Source: Deltaproteobacteria bacterium
Lineage (GTDB): Bacteria > Desulfobacterota > Desulfobulbia > Desulfobulbales > JAGXFP01
Direction: 5' to 3'
Assembly (NCBI GenBank): GCA_020056965.1
Contig: JAGVGT010000080.1
Location: 28,207 to 92,206 of the forward strand
Length of the DNA stretch: 64,000 bases
In this document: positions 55,953 to 64,000 of the stretch, piece by piece
Layout: each line of letters begins with the position of its first letter
How positions within the stretch are numbered: the first letter of the stretch is position 1
Notes under the pieces: generated by a model
The model's input: the letters and a program-made list of their open reading frames with translations, nothing else
Databases searched by the model: none
What the model was told of the DNA's origin: nothing
Program-made: the position numbers and the translations under genes

Positions 55953-56956
55953 AGATACTTGTTACCGGCGGCGCAGGATATATCGGTAGCCATACTTGCT
56001 TGGAGTTGCTGCAAGCCGGTCATGAAGTTGCGGTGATCGACAACCTGTCGAACAGCAAGATGGAATCACTCCGCCGGGTAGAGGAACTGTCCGGTGAAAA
56101 GATCGTCTTTTACAAGGCTGATCTTCGCGATCAGCCTGAACTGATGATGATATTCCAGGAAAACGACTTTGACGCGGTCATTCATTTTGCCGGTCTGAAG
56201 GCAGTGGGCGAATCGGTCGCGCTACCCCTGAGCTATTACAACAACAATCTCACCGGAACCATGGTCTTATGCGAAGTCATGGCCGCCTACGGTGTCAAGA
56301 GCCTCGTCTTCAGTTCTTCCGCGACGGTCTACGGTGATCCGCAAAAGCTGCCGATCACCGAGGAGTTCCCTCTGTCTGCCGCAAACCCTTACGGAAAGAC
56401 GAAACTTTTCATTGAACAAATATTGCAGGATATCCACCGAGCCGATCCAACTTGGAACATCGCCCTGCTCAGATATTTCAACCCGGTCGGTGCCCATGTC
56501 AGCGGCCGCCTCGGAGAAGACCCTCATGGAATCCCGAACAATCTGATGCCGTTTGTGGCCCAGGTGGCTGTGAACCGGAGGCGGGAATTGGCGGTGTTCG
56601 GGGCCGACTACCCAACCCCAGACGGGACCGGGATCCGCGATTACATCCACGTGGTTGATCTGGCCGTGGGGCACCTGAAAGCCTTGGAAAGGCTCGCTGA
56701 AAATCCCGGCCTTGTCATCTATAACCTGGGAACTGGTTGTGGCTGTAGCGTCCTCGAATTGGTCGAGGCATTCGCGAGAGCGGCGGGACGGCCGGTGCCG
56801 TACAAAATCGTCGAACGTCGTCCGGGCGACATTGCTGCCTGTTACGCTGATCCCGGCAAGGCCCATCGCGAACTGGGCTGGCGGGCCCAAAGAGGTATCG
56901 AGGAGATGTGTCGGGATACCTGGCGCTGGCAGTCGGAAAACCCGAATGGATATTAA
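55949..56956 (+). CDS. galE: UDP-glucose 4-epimerase
   Basis: A 335-residue short-chain dehydrogenase/epimerase converting UDP-glucose to UDP-galactose. The NAD motif is [15 protein letters not shown], the catalytic SSSATVYG and YGKTKLFIE (YxxxK) are present, and [17 protein letters not shown] is family-specific. It supplies UDP-Galp to Glf encoded downstream. Confidence 0.97.
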   Translation: MKILVTGGAGYIGSHTCLELLQAGHEVAVIDNLSNSKMESLRRVEELSGEKIVFYKADLRDQPELMMIFQENDFDAVIHFAGLKAVGESVALPLSYYNNNLTGTMVLCEVMAAYGVKSLVFSSSATVYGDPQKLPITEEFPLSAANPYGKTKLFIEQILQDIHRADPTWNIALLRYFNPVGAHVSGRLGEDPHGIPNNLMPFVAQVAVNRRRELAVFGADYPTPDGTGIRDYIHVVDLAVGHLKALERLAENPGLVIYNLGTGCGCSVLELVEAFARAAGRPVPYKIVERRPGDIAACYADPGKAHRELGWRAQRGIEEMCRDTWRWQSENPNGY

Positions 56957-58248
56957 TGAAGGGCATTTTGAGCGATACCGTTAGCATGCAAAAGGACAAT
57001 TCGCTTCGCGACAACATGCTTTCGCTGTTTCTTCTACAGGGAGCGAATTATGTCCTCCCCCTGCTAACGGTCCCTTATCTGGTTCGGGTATTAGGGCCGG
57101 AGAAATTCGGACTCATTGCCTTTGCCCAAGCATTCATCCAATACTTCGTGTTGCTGACTGACTATGGTTTCAACCTCAGTGCCACCCGTTTGATCTCGAT
57201 CAACCGGCATGATGTGGAAAAGCGATCACAGATTTTCTGGTCTACGACGTGGGCGAAGGTCGGGCTGATGTTCATCAGTCTGCTCGTCATGACCGTAATA
57301 GTCTTCAGTTTTCGAAGGTTTAGCGCCGAATGGCCGCTGTATTATTTAACATTCATGGTGGTCGCCGGCAATGTCCTGTTCCCGGTCTGGTACTTTCAGG
57401 GGATGGAACGGATGAAGTTCGTTTCGGCCTTGAATATATTCATCAAAACCATATCGGTCGCCGCGATATTTGTCTTCGTGCATCATCAGCGGGATTATAT
57501 TCTAGTCGCGGCAATCCAGGCGAGTGGCATGATTGCTGGTGGGCTCCTGAGTATATATTTTGTCCAAAAAATCGGCCCCCTTCAGTTTTTGATGCCTAAA
57601 CCTGATTTAGTGGTTTCAGCTATTAAAGAAGGTTGGCATATCTTCATTTCGTCTGTGGGGATCAGTTTGTATGTGAGCAGTACCGCTTTTGTCTTGGGAT
57701 TAATGGCTGGCAATGTTGCTGTAGGATATTTCAGCGCCGCCCAAAAATTGATCAATGCCGCACAGGGCTTGGTCTCTCCGGTGTCGCAGGCAGTTTACCC
57801 CCGCATCAGCGCACTAGCCGCGCATTCAAAAGACGATGCAATCAGAATGGCGAATTCTGTATTGATTTGGCTCGGTACCGGCACCTTTATGGGCTGCTGT
57901 CTGCTTTTCGGTCTAGCTGGCCATATTGTTGGAGTAGTACTGGGCAATAATTTTCAGCCTTCCGTGGCAGTGGTCAGATGGATGGCCTTTATCCCATTCG
58001 TTGTTGTTCTGAGCAATATTTTTGGTGTGCAAATATTGTTCACCTTTGGATATGCCAAATTAGTAGTCAATTGGCAGATACCAACAGCATTAATTAGTTT
58101 GCTTAGCCTGTTTATAATGATTCGTTTTTTTGGGGTTATCGGTGCAGCCGTAAATCTTTTTGTTACCGAGCTGTTCATAACCATTGGTTTTATAGCAATA
58201 AGCTCAATGAAGGTGGGTTATCCAAATGTTTCGTTCAATAAAATATAA
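56956..58248 (+). CDS. Wzx-type polysaccharide flippase
   Basis: A 430-residue membrane protein with about twelve helices of the polysaccharide biosynthesis (RfbX/Wzx, MOP) family. The start LLQGANYVLPLLTVPYLVRV followed by LGPEKFGLIAFAQAFIQYF is typical of O-antigen flippases. The ATG at 56956 overlaps the galE stop (TAATG). It moves lipid-linked glycan units across the inner membrane. AT content rises from here on, so this part may be horizontally acquired. Confidence 0.9.
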   Translation: MKGILSDTVSMQKDNSLRDNMLSLFLLQGANYVLPLLTVPYLVRVLGPEKFGLIAFAQAFIQYFVLLTDYGFNLSATRLISINRHDVEKRSQIFWSTTWAKVGLMFISLLVMTVIVFSFRRFSAEWPLYYLTFMVVAGNVLFPVWYFQGMERMKFVSALNIFIKTISVAAIFVFVHHQRDYILVAAIQASGMIAGGLLSIYFVQKIGPLQFLMPKPDLVVSAIKEGWHIFISSVGISLYVSSTAFVLGLMAGNVAVGYFSAAQKLINAAQGLVSPVSQAVYPRISALAAHSKDDAIRMANSVLIWLGTGTFMGCCLLFGLAGHIVGVVLGNNFQPSVAVVRWMAFIPFVVVLSNIFGVQILFTFGYAKLVVNWQIPTALISLLSLFIMIRFFGVIGAAVNLFVTELFITIGFIAISSMKVGYPNVSFNKI

Positions 58249-58921
58249 ATTGAGAAGAATGTTGTTGAATATAGCCGATGAAGCTTTGGTAAAAAAAAGT
58301 AAGAATATTGATTTTTATATGCAAATAAAGTCCCTGGAATCAACCGCCAATTACGTTGAGAAGAACTTTAGGAATGCGAAAAAGTTTAACAACAAAACGG
58401 ATTTGCTTAAATATGCGGTCACTTTGACCAACAACCCGGGGCTGTTCTGTGAGTTCGGTGTATATCGCGGGGAATCAATAAGGCTTATTGCCAATCAGAT
58501 TAAACCACGCAGGATCCATGGATTTGACTCCTTTGAAGGATTGCCGATCTGGTGGCGGGACGGATTTGAGAAAAGCGCATTTTCGCTTAATGGCCAAATG
58601 CCAGAAGTTCCCGGCAATGTCTCATTACACAAAGGGCTGTTTGATGAAACATTGCCTGATTTTACAACGGCCAATAATGACAAAATCTCATTCCTGCACA
58701 TCGATTGTGACCTGTACTCATCAACTAAGACAATTTTCTCATTTCTCAAGCCAAGGCTCGAGAAAGGTACAATTATAGTTTTTGATGAGTATTTTAATTA
58801 CCCAACTTGGGAACAACATGAATTTAAGGCGTTTCAGGAATTAGTCAAAGATAGTGGCATTAATTATGAATATATTGCCTACAACACCAGCAGCGAACAA
58901 GCTGTTGTGATATTGACCTAG
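58226..58921 (+). CDS. TylF/MycF-like class I SAM methyltransferase
   Basis: A 231-residue methyltransferase overlapping the flippase gene by 23 bases. The SAM motif is LFCEFGVYRGESIRLIA, followed by GFDSFEGLP and the metal-binding-like HIDCDLYSSTK, which match the TylF/MycF sugar O-methyltransferase group. FDEYFNYPTWEQHEFKAF lies near the end. It probably methylates a sugar of the surface glycan. Confidence 0.8.
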   Translation: MFRSIKYKLRRMLLNIADEALVKKSKNIDFYMQIKSLESTANYVEKNFRNAKKFNNKTDLLKYAVTLTNNPGLFCEFGVYRGESIRLIANQIKPRRIHGFDSFEGLPIWWRDGFEKSAFSLNGQMPEVPGNVSLHKGLFDETLPDFTTANNDKISFLHIDCDLYSSTKTIFSFLKPRLEKGTIIVFDEYFNYPTWEQHEFKAFQELVKDSGINYEYIAYNTSSEQAVVILT

Positions 58922-58976
58922 AAATACTAATCATGATTCTCCAGACCATTAACCAATATTATATTGTTCGGAAACA

Positions 58977-60086
58977 ATGACAATTAATTTCTTGATAGTA
59001 GGCGCTGGTTTTGCGGGTGCTGTTTGTGCTGAGCGATTGGCCGAGGCCGGACAAAAAGTACTGCTCATTGACCGACGCCCTCATGTCGGTGGCAATGCCT
59101 ACGATGAATATGATGCGCATGGGGTCCTGATCCATACCTATGGTCCGCATGTTTTCCATACCAATAACAAAAGGGTGTTTGAGTACCTTTCACGGTTCAC
59201 AACCTGGCGTTTCTATGAACATCGAGTTCGAGCAGTTTTGAACGGAAAACTGTTCCCCATTCCAATCAATCGGACCACGCTTAATCTTCTTTATGACTTG
59301 AACCTTGGCGAACAGGCGGCGGCTGATTTTTTGGAGAAGGTCCGCGAGCCGCAAGAACATATCAGGACTTCGGAAGATGTGGTCTTGAACAGCGTTGGAC
59401 GGGATCTTTGCGAGAAGTTTTTTCGTGGCTACACCCTGAAACAGTGGGGAATGGATCTTTCGGAGCTCTCGTCTGGGGTTGCGGCCCGGATACCTACCCG
59501 TACCAACGATGATGACCGTTATTTCACCGACACATACAACTTCATGCCGGCCGACGGCTTCACCCGGATGTTTGAACGAATGCTTGATCACCCGAATATC
59601 GAGGTGCGGCTGAATTGCGACTACATCGAGCGACGTGAGCAATTGCATCCTGCCCATACTATTTACACTGGACCGATCGATGCATTTTTTGATTATCGGT
59701 TCGGGAAGCTGCCTTATCGATCCTTGCTCTTCGATCACGAACATCGCCAAGACCTTGATCGGCTTCAGGAGGTGGCAGTATACAACTACCCCGGCCAGGA
59801 AACCCCGTATACGCGAATTACTGAATTCAAACACCTCACGGGCCAGGCTTGCTGCGGTACCTCGACAGTCAAGGAGTCGTCCGCATCCGAAGGTGAGCCA
59901 TACTACCCTATTCCTAGACAGGAAAATGAGGGACTATTGCAGCAGTACAAGGATTTGGCAAGCGAACTTAACAATACAACTTTTGTGGGGCGGCTGGCGC
60001 AATACCGTTACTACAACATGGACCAGGTCGTTGAGCAAAGCCTGGCGATTGTCGAAAGGATCATGCATGGCAAATCCAATGGCTGA
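58977..60086 (+). CDS. glf: UDP-galactopyranose mutase
   Basis: A 369-residue flavoenzyme converting UDP-galactopyranose to UDP-galactofuranose. The FAD motif is VGAGFAGAVCAERL, and RRPHVGGNAYDEYD, YGPHVFHTNN and the KQWGMDLSELSSGVAARIP segment are characteristic. It shows that the glycan contains galactofuranose. The next gene starts inside its last 20 bases. Confidence 0.97.
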   Translation: MTINFLIVGAGFAGAVCAERLAEAGQKVLLIDRRPHVGGNAYDEYDAHGVLIHTYGPHVFHTNNKRVFEYLSRFTTWRFYEHRVRAVLNGKLFPIPINRTTLNLLYDLNLGEQAAADFLEKVREPQEHIRTSEDVVLNSVGRDLCEKFFRGYTLKQWGMDLSELSSGVAARIPTRTNDDDRYFTDTYNFMPADGFTRMFERMLDHPNIEVRLNCDYIERREQLHPAHTIYTGPIDAFFDYRFGKLPYRSLLFDHEHRQDLDRLQEVAVYNYPGQETPYTRITEFKHLTGQACCGTSTVKESSASEGEPYYPIPRQENEGLLQQYKDLASELNNTTFVGRLAQYRYYNMDQVVEQSLAIVERIMHGKSNG

Positions 60087-61005
60087 CTTAGTCGCGGCGG
60101 TTTTGGTCACATACAACCGGAAGGAGCTTTTGCTGGAATGTCTTGGTGGTCTCACGCACCAGAGCAGACCTTTCGACAAGATCATCTTGATCGACAACGC
60201 CTCCAGCGATGGGACCACGGAATTACTCGGCGAGAAAGGATATTTGGCAAATCCCCTTATCGACTATGTCAGACTTTCCGAGAATACCGGCGGGGCTGGT
60301 GGCTTTCATGCGGGCGTTAAGCGAGGTTGCGGGGCGGGGTACGATTGGTTGCTGTTGATGGATGATGACACTTGTTTGGAAAATGAATGTTTGGAGAACC
60401 TGCTTGGTTCGGCGAACCGACTGAAGCGCGAGAATCCAGCAGCATTGATATGCGCCAGAGTAAGAACCAACCAGATCGACTACGAGAAAGAATGTAAAAA
60501 GAAGAACCTGTCAAACCCCTTTAAGCAATTTCATCAGACCATGACCGACAATGGGGATTTCGATGGTGGGCCCTTCGAAATCGACTTGGGTACTTTCGAA
60601 GGTTTTTTTATAAAAAGCTCCATTGTTAAGCAAATCGGTTATCCAAACAAGGATATGTTCATCTATGGCGACGATACTGATTATTCAATTCGCGCTGCAC
60701 TCCTCGGCAAGATCTTCTGTGTGCCTAGCGCCAGATTAAAAAAGCTTCGCGATTCAAACTTTGAAAAGAAATGGGATTGGAAAAAATACTTGATTGTCAG
60801 GAACATGTTCTATCTTGATTTAAGGTACGGAACGATGTCCATCCGTTGCATAAGGGTGCCATACAAATTTGCTAAATTGTTAATTTCAAAAATTGTTAGT
60901 TTCGAATGGAATACACTCGCTCATATCTTCAAGCTATTATTTGAAGCGAAAAAAATGAGTAAGGTGGCTTTTGATCAGTTTAACCAAAGTAAACGAATCG
61001 TCTGA
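60067..61005 (+). CDS. Family 2 glycosyltransferase, probably galactofuranosyltransferase-like
   Basis: A 312-residue GT2 enzyme. The start VAAVLVTYNRKELLLECLGG and the metal motif LLLMDDDTCLENECLENLL resemble GlfT/rhamnosyltransferase-like enzymes, and GTFEGFFIKSSIVKQIGYPN and FIYGDDTDYSIRA are typical of that group. The ATG at 60067 has AAAGGA upstream; an in-frame ATG 12 bases later is possible. It overlaps glf, which supports use of UDP-Galf, but the donor is inferred. Confidence 0.85.
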   Translation: MANPMADLVAAVLVTYNRKELLLECLGGLTHQSRPFDKIILIDNASSDGTTELLGEKGYLANPLIDYVRLSENTGGAGGFHAGVKRGCGAGYDWLLLMDDDTCLENECLENLLGSANRLKRENPAALICARVRTNQIDYEKECKKKNLSNPFKQFHQTMTDNGDFDGGPFEIDLGTFEGFFIKSSIVKQIGYPNKDMFIYGDDTDYSIRAALLGKIFCVPSARLKKLRDSNFEKKWDWKKYLIVRNMFYLDLRYGTMSIRCIRVPYKFAKLLISKIVSFEWNTLAHIFKLLFEAKKMSKVAFDQFNQSKRIV

Positions 61006-61018
61006 TTGTTGGCAATCT

Positions 61019-62020
61019 ATGAAGCAAGACTCAGTTGTATATTTCAGCGTTGTAATTCCTCTCTACAATAAGGAAAACGAAATCGAAAGAGCTGTCCGGT
61101 CTGTCCTGAATCAATCCTGTAAACATTTTGAGTTGATTGTCGTCGATGATGGTTCGACCGACCAGAGTGCCGCCAAGGTAAGAATATTCCAAGACGAGAG
61201 GCTTCGCTTTGTTCAACAAAAAAACTCCGGAGTTTCGGCAGCCCGCAACCGGGGCGCGCTGGAGGCCAGATACGATTATGTGGCGTTTTTGGACGCTGAT
61301 GACGAATGGGACTGCGATTACCTATCCGTGATCACCCGGCTGATCTCGGAGTACCCGGCTGGAGGGATTTATGCCACGGCATACCGAAAGGAGAGAAGCA
61401 ATGACGCTTCTTTGTGCCGGCTTACCGGCATTCCCGCGAGGCCATGGGAGGGAGTGGTCACTAATTACTTTGCTGTGGCGCTGCTTAGCGATCCGATTGT
61501 TACGGCCTCAACGGCGACAATGAACATACAAGTTTTCAGACAGTCCGGAGGATTCCGGCACGGGGCCAAGAGAGGGGAAGACCTCGACCTGTGGGCGCGA
61601 ATCGCGGTGAACCACCCCATTGTCTTCAGCTGGGATGTCGGGGCGATTTACTACATGAACTCCACAAATCGTTCCATTGAGGTTGAAACCTATAACGTTC
61701 CCTTTGCCGAAACATTAGGGAAACTGATCGAAAAAGATCTGGTACCAGTGGCAATCAAAAGCGACGTCATGGATTACGCTGCGAAGCTGACCTTTGACGA
61801 AACCGTGCGCGGGCTCAGCCGCAATCTTTCCGCTAAAGCTGCCCGGCGTATTCTGCGGGGAACCAGGGCGGGTACCAAACGGCTGCGCCGGAAAATAGAC
61901 CTGATCTACTTCATGTCATATTTCCCCAGAGCAATACTCAGGAAGATGCTTACGGCACGCTCATCTTGGGCCATGTCCTTCGTTATGCGTGCGATCACCC
62001 CGGCCACCCGGAATTATTGA
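61019..62020 (+). CDS. Family 2 glycosyltransferase
   Basis: A 333-residue GT-A enzyme. SVVIPLYNKENEIERAVRSVL, VVDDGSTDQSA, NSGVSAARNRGAL and AFLDADDEWDCDYL are standard GT2 motifs, with the catalytic-loop-like GEDLDLWARIAV. The ATG at 61019 is chosen because the GT2 fold starts right after it; a TTG at 60971 overlaps the previous gene. The acceptor sugar is unknown. Confidence 0.85.
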   Translation: MKQDSVVYFSVVIPLYNKENEIERAVRSVLNQSCKHFELIVVDDGSTDQSAAKVRIFQDERLRFVQQKNSGVSAARNRGALEARYDYVAFLDADDEWDCDYLSVITRLISEYPAGGIYATAYRKERSNDASLCRLTGIPARPWEGVVTNYFAVALLSDPIVTASTATMNIQVFRQSGGFRHGAKRGEDLDLWARIAVNHPIVFSWDVGAIYYMNSTNRSIEVETYNVPFAETLGKLIEKDLVPVAIKSDVMDYAAKLTFDETVRGLSRNLSAKAARRILRGTRAGTKRLRRKIDLIYFMSYFPRAILRKMLTARSSWAMSFVMRAITPATRNY

Positions 62021-62158
62021 TCGGCGTTGAGTCGATAGCTTTCAATAACGGTTTCTCCTCCACCCTAGATCGGACCTCCAAGCCCCCGACCGGTCAGGAG
62101 GTGCAAGTATTTTACATCCCGGTCTTCCGGGTCATCCGCATTGAGGACACCTGGCACT

Positions 62159-63397
62159 ATGTATCTGACGTTAACGGTTTTATTGACTCTCCTGATCATG
62201 CTGGGCTTGTCATGGACGCCTTTGGGTTTCGGGATGTTCTATCTCTTCTCCCGGCCGCTGTTTCAGGCTACGGCACTGGAACACAATGTTATTTTCGGGA
62301 AAGTTCCGATGACAGCGGCGTTTGCCTTGACGGTAATCTTATACGTTTTCACTGTTTCGATGGTCAGAAAAGATTTTACGATTTTCCCGAAGAATTCTGT
62401 CCCGCTTTATCTCCTGATCTGGTTTTCGTCGATGTCCTTCTATAATTCACTGGATCTGGTCAATTCACTGGGCTATCTCCTGAAACTGCTAACCGCCGCA
62501 GCTTTCTACCTTCTTATCTACAACGCGATTAAAACCCGCCAGGATGCCTTGAGGCTTTTCCGGGCTGTGATGCTAGGCAGTGTCGTCCCCATAGTGATAG
62601 GTTTCGTCCAGTATGCCACGGGCAATGGCTGTTTTGTAATCGGTGAGGGCAGAAATCGCATGACTGGCACGCTCGGACTTCCTAACGCCTTCGGTATTTT
62701 TGTCGCTCTGAGCATCTGTGCTACCGTTACTCTTCTCCTGATCGAAAAGCGGCGGTCAGCAAGAGGATTAATTGTTCTGGTTCTTCTGGGCCAAATAGTC
62801 GCCACCATCCTGTCCTTGAACCGCGGAACTTGGATCGCCCTCACCCTGGCTGTTTTGATCGCGACGGCGTTCCACTTCAAGCGGGTAAAAGTGAGATGGT
62901 TTGTGGTCTGCGGGGTGCTTATTTCCATCGCTTTCTCCGGACTGATCATAAGTCGATTCAAGCATCTGGAAGCGACCGAGTCTTGGCAGCGGACCAACAC
63001 TTTACAGGGACGAATTGAGATGTGGCAGGCCGTTAGTGAGCTCATACCTTCGCACCCGTGGATAGGTTACGGAGTAGGTACAGCCAAACAAGTGATGATT
63101 AAATTCAAGAAAATGGACAACGTGCCCCACAACGATTATGTGCGATTGGTCCTCGAAACCGGCTTTCTAGGTTGTCTTATCTATATTTATTTCCTGTTAA
63201 GGGAATTGCTTTTTAACTTGCGAACGACAGCGAAGATAGAGAATTGGGGGGTCAATTACCCCGCGCTTATCTGCATAATCTATTGGATAGTTATTTCCGC
63301 AGCTCAGAACAACATATACCATGTCGTTAATTTCCCACTATTTCTCGCGTTAATGGCCGCAGCAAAAAAATGGAACGAGATACCGGCTGAATCGTGA
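62159..63397 (+). CDS. O-antigen ligase/polymerase family protein
   Basis: A 412-residue membrane protein with ten or more helices and the Wzy_C/WaaL-type periplasmic loop, including WQRTNTLQGRIEMWQAV, HPWIGYGVG and the HNDYVRLVLETGFLGCLIY motif. It either polymerises the repeat unit or ligates it to lipid A-core. The ATG at 62159 is internal to a TTG-started frame at 62141; a GAGG lies upstream. The GTGA overlap links it to the sulfotransferase. Confidence 0.85.
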   Translation: MYLTLTVLLTLLIMLGLSWTPLGFGMFYLFSRPLFQATALEHNVIFGKVPMTAAFALTVILYVFTVSMVRKDFTIFPKNSVPLYLLIWFSSMSFYNSLDLVNSLGYLLKLLTAAAFYLLIYNAIKTRQDALRLFRAVMLGSVVPIVIGFVQYATGNGCFVIGEGRNRMTGTLGLPNAFGIFVALSICATVTLLLIEKRRSARGLIVLVLLGQIVATILSLNRGTWIALTLAVLIATAFHFKRVKVRWFVVCGVLISIAFSGLIISRFKHLEATESWQRTNTLQGRIEMWQAVSELIPSHPWIGYGVGTAKQVMIKFKKMDNVPHNDYVRLVLETGFLGCLIYIYFLLRELLFNLRTTAKIENWGVNYPALICIIYWIVISAAQNNIYHVVNFPLFLALMAAAKKWNEIPAES

Positions 63398-64000
63398 AAG
63401 GCAGCGACAAAACATCCAGACCGGTTTTCATTATCGGGGCACAGCGTTCGGGGACAACTCTTCTGAGACTCCTGCTCAACGCCCATTCCGCTCTAGCTAT
63501 TCCGGAAGAGGGAACCTTCTGGATGCCTCTGTTGCGTCGCTTCCGCAAACATCCGGACCAACCGTTAAGCGGTCGGGACCTGGAATCTTCTCTGCAATTC
63601 ATCGAAAGGAATGACCAATTCCGGCTGTGGAGCCTGGACACGGGGCCGCTTTTTCATGAGTTGCGAAAGCGAACCTCTCTGGAACCTCGGGAAATGATGT
63701 CGATTTTTTATTCATCTTTCGCGACCCAGCAGGGAAAACCAGGCTGGGGAGATAAAACCCCGAGTTTTTTTCGGATGGTCCCGGTTCTGAGCGTGCTGTT
63801 CCCGGAGGCACGATTTATCCATATGGTAAGGGACGGCCGAGACGTCTTCGTTAGTCAGCGAAAATTTAACGGGACGCGCAAGAACTGTGCGGTCAATGCG
63901 CTCGAATGGCGCTATAAGGTGACGCGGGCGCGCAACGATCTGGGACGATACGCGAAGGGGCGATACATGGAAATCCGTTACGAAGACCTCGTCTCATCGA
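63394..64000 (+). CDS. Sulfotransferase family protein (partial)
   Basis: The GTG at 63394 overlaps the ligase stop. About 202 residues are visible before the window ends. The 5'-phosphosulfate-binding loop IIGAQRSGTTLLRLLLNAH is near residue 15, and the 3'-phosphate-binding region is HMVRDGRDVFVSQR, followed by NALEWRYKV and EIRYEDLV. These are PAPS-dependent sulfotransferase motifs. In this cluster it would sulfate a glycan, though some family members act on other acceptors. Confidence 0.88.
   Translation, partial: MKGSDKTSRPVFIIGAQRSGTTLLRLLLNAHSALAIPEEGTFWMPLLRRFRKHPDQPLSGRDLESSLQFIERNDQFRLWSLDTGPLFHELRKRTSLEPREMMSIFYSSFATQQGKPGWGDKTPSFFRMVPVLSVLFPEARFIHMVRDGRDVFVSQRKFNGTRKNCAVNALEWRYKVTRARNDLGRYAKGRYMEIRYEDLVSS

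Noticed and set aside
61966..62445. 159-codon plus-strand frame between the second GT2 and the ligase
   Set aside because: It overlaps both flanking genes in another frame and does not resemble any family; the membrane-protein frame from 62159 is far more convincing.

Overview
The window comes from a GC-rich Gram-negative bacterium. It is most likely a member of the Desulfobacterota (former Deltaproteobacteria), perhaps close to the Desulfobulbales. This rests on a nifH-nifI1-nifI2-nifD-nifK nitrogenase operon with a Clostridium-type NifD, on the ftsE-ftsX-envC-ctpA, trmD-RNA methyltransferase-rplS and TIGR03960 radical SAM-rng-rplU-rpmA-obgE gene orders, and on a CooC ATPase. The phylum is an inference from gene content. 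No rRNA lies in the window.

Left part (1-10.9 kb): nitrogen fixation and ammonium sensing. A minus-strand operon encodes a molybdenum nitrogenase (nifH, nifI1, nifI2, nifD, nifK) followed by the start of a NifB-like protein that lacks the radical-SAM cysteines. It is read from a consensus sigma-54 promoter at 5344-5358 with a perfect NifA-type site (TGT-N10-ACA) at 5470-5485. The divergent nifA gene has its own sigma-54-like element. Downstream, glnK-amtB-porin carries a second perfect NifA-type site (7869-7884) and a near-consensus sigma-54 promoter, so ammonium uptake and PII signalling appear to belong to the same regulon.

Middle-left (11.2-20.6 kb): a 1018-residue protein joins an Hsp70/DnaK-type ATPase, a TPR region and a receiver domain whose phospho-acceptor aspartate is asparagine. 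This is the most unusual gene here. Next come tRNA-Ser(CGA), the cell-division/peptidoglycan operon ftsE-ftsX-envC-ctpA, and cooC.

Middle (20.9-48.1 kb): mostly housekeeping genes on the plus strand: ileS-lspA, fabD, ffh, rpsP-khpA-rimM-trmD-RNA methyltransferase, rplS-rnhB-yraN-pdxA, tmk, a TPR lipoprotein, a LolB-like lipoprotein, a TIGR03960/DUF2344 radical SAM fusion, rng, rplU-rpmA-obgE, proB-proA-nadD. The translation operon is interrupted between the RNA methyltransferase and rplS by two antisense membrane glycosyltransferase genes.

Right part (48.2-64 kb): an orphan hypothetical gene; a PP2C phosphatase next to a CHASE2 serine/threonine kinase; an outer-membrane beta-barrel protein; a patch of hsdS remnants mixed with palindromes; a methyltransferase; a 154-bp element with perfect 24-bp terminal inverted repeats; and a surface-polysaccharide cluster (galU, galE, flippase, methyltransferase, glf, two glycosyltransferases, O-antigen ligase, sulfotransferase cut by the window edge). 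The cluster points to a galactofuranose-containing glycan that may be methylated and sulfated. Several families of small palindromic repeats lie in the intergenic regions, including one between nifD and nifK.
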